From Amaranthus tricolor (lineage: Eukaryota > Streptophyta > Magnoliopsida > Caryophyllales > Amaranthaceae), in the NCBI RefSeq assembly GCF_026212465.1, contig NC_080059.1, forward strand, positions 25,683,292 to 25,747,291: 64,000 nucleotides of DNA. Direction: 5' to 3'. Position numbers and translations under genes: made by a program. Positions 62,813 through 64,000 of the stretch are shown one piece after another. Numbering within the stretch: position 1 is the first letter of the stretch; each line of letters begins with the position of its first letter. The notes beneath the pieces are model-generated. The model was not told the DNA's origin and searched no databases. It saw only the letters and a program-made list of their open reading frames with translations.

Positions 62813-64000
62813 TTGATCCTTGTTCATTCTTCATTGATCATTGATCCTTGTTCATTCTTCATCGTTCATTCTTCATTGACCATTGATCCTTGTTCATTCT
62901 TCATCGTTCATTCTTCATCGATCATTCTTCATTGATCATTGTTCCTTGTTCATTCTTCATCGTTCATTCTTCATTGATCATTGATCCTTGTTCATTCTTC
63001 ATCGTTCATTCTTCATTGATCATTGATCCTTGTTCATTCTTCATCGTTCATTCGTCATTGATCATTGATCCTTGTTCATTCTTCATCGTTCATTCGTCAT
63101 TGACCATTACTCCTTGTTCATTCTTCATCGTTCATTCTTCATTGATCATTGATCCTTGTTCATTCTTCATCGTTCATTCTTCTTTGATCATTGATCCTTG
63201 TTCATTCTTCATTGATCATTGATCCTTGTTCATTCTTCATCGTTCATTCTTCATTGACCATTGATCCTTGTTCATTCTTCATTGACCATTAATCCTTGTT
63301 CATTCTTCATCGATCATTCTTCATTGATCATTGTTCCTTGTTCATTCTTCATCGTTCATTCTTCATTGATCATTGATCCTTGTTCATTCTTCATCGTTCA
63401 TTCTTCATTGATCATTGATCCTTGTTCATTCTTCATCGTTCATTCGTCATTGATCATTGATCCTTGTTCATTCTTCATCGTTCATTCGTCATTGACCATT
63501 ACTCCTTGTTCATTCTTCATCGTTCATTCTTCATTGATCATTGATCCTTGTTCATTCTTCATCGTTCATTCGTCATTGATCATTGATCCTTATTCATTCT
63601 TCATCGTTCATTTTTCATTTACCATTGATCCTTGTTCATTCTTCATCGTTCATTCTTCATTGATCATTGATCCTTGTTCATTCTTCATCGTTCATTCGTC
63701 ATTGACCATTAATCCTTGTTCATTCTTCATCGTTCATTCTTCATTGATCATTGAACCTTGTTCATTCTTCATCGTTCATTCTTCTTTGATCATTGAACCT
63801 TGTTAATTCTTCATTGATCATTGATCCTTGTTCATTCTTCATCGTTCATTCGTCATTGATCATTGATCCTTGTTCATTCTTCATCGTTCATTCTTCATTG
63901 ACCATTGATCCTTGTTCATTCTTCATCGTTCATTCTTCATTGATCATTGATCCTTGTTCATTCTTCATCGTTCATTCGTCATTGATCATTGATCCTTGTT

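Larger units (their letters stand above)
49955..64000 (+). repeat. Satellite array, right arm: 42-bp monomer built of six 7-bp units
   Basis: About 14 kb, roughly 334 monomer equivalents, same orientation and monomer as the left arm, continuing past the window end. It differs in its higher-order pattern: a TTTACC variant (from TTTATC) appears only here, for example at 51928, and the left-arm variants GTTCCTAGTTC, GTAATTG and TTTTTCATTCATCATC are not seen. Segmental periods are 1316, 2030 and 1484 bp. All spacings checked are multiples of 7. No gene or foreign insertion is seen. Confidence 0.97.

Noticed and set aside
49982..63806. The same kind of repeat-peptide frames in the right arm
   Set aside because: Same cause as in the left arm; annotated as satellite.

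Overview
This window looks like a satellite-rich plant chromosome region, probably pericentromeric or centromeric. It is about 64 kb with no ordinary host gene that I can recognise. Roughly 49 kb is one minisatellite, and the rest is Ty3/gypsy LTR retrotransposons. The retrotransposon proteins (CX2CX4HX4C zinc-knuckle Gag, DGGS protease, YLDD reverse transcriptase, RNase H, HHCC/DD35E integrase) are of plant Ty3/gypsy type, most like the centromeric CRM group. A eudicot is a guess from the AT-rich composition; the species cannot be named from sequence alone.

Layout. (1) 1-3084, plus strand: the 3' half of a Ty3/gypsy element cut by the window edge. It has an intact pol end (1-2511), a polypurine tract (2382-2396) and one 3' LTR (2397-3084). 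(2) 3085-38281: left satellite arm. (3) 38282-49954, minus strand: a compound retrotransposon with three identical-looking 1029-bp LTRs (38282-39310, 43604-44632, 48926-49954) alternating with two identical-looking 4293-bp internal regions. It is flanked by a perfect 5-bp target-site duplication TGTTC (38277-38281 and 49955-49959). Each internal region holds gag-pol in one frame, broken by the same TGA in reverse transcriptase. (4) 49955-64000: right satellite arm, same orientation, running off the window.

The satellite has a 42-bp monomer that resolves into six 7-bp units of consensus TTSWTCA (two with GATC, four with TTC-rich cores). At the spacings I checked, every length change is a multiple of 7 bp (28- and 35-bp short monomers, 280- and 700-bp blocks, 1183 to 5782-bp segmental repeats), with one exception, a 1-base insertion at 14888-14890. 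Removing the compound element plus one copy of its target duplication restores the 7-bp phase between the two arms, so it entered as a clean insertion into a pre-existing array. The long open frames all over the array follow from 42 being divisible by 3 and are not read as genes.

Reading of the whole: a hierarchical heptamer-based satellite that grows by nested segmental duplication. At least two CRM-like element families sit in it or directly abut it. One insertion later became a tandem LTR-internal-LTR-internal-LTR structure, most simply by unequal LTR recombination. Centromere identity is an inference that needs CENH3 ChIP or FISH.
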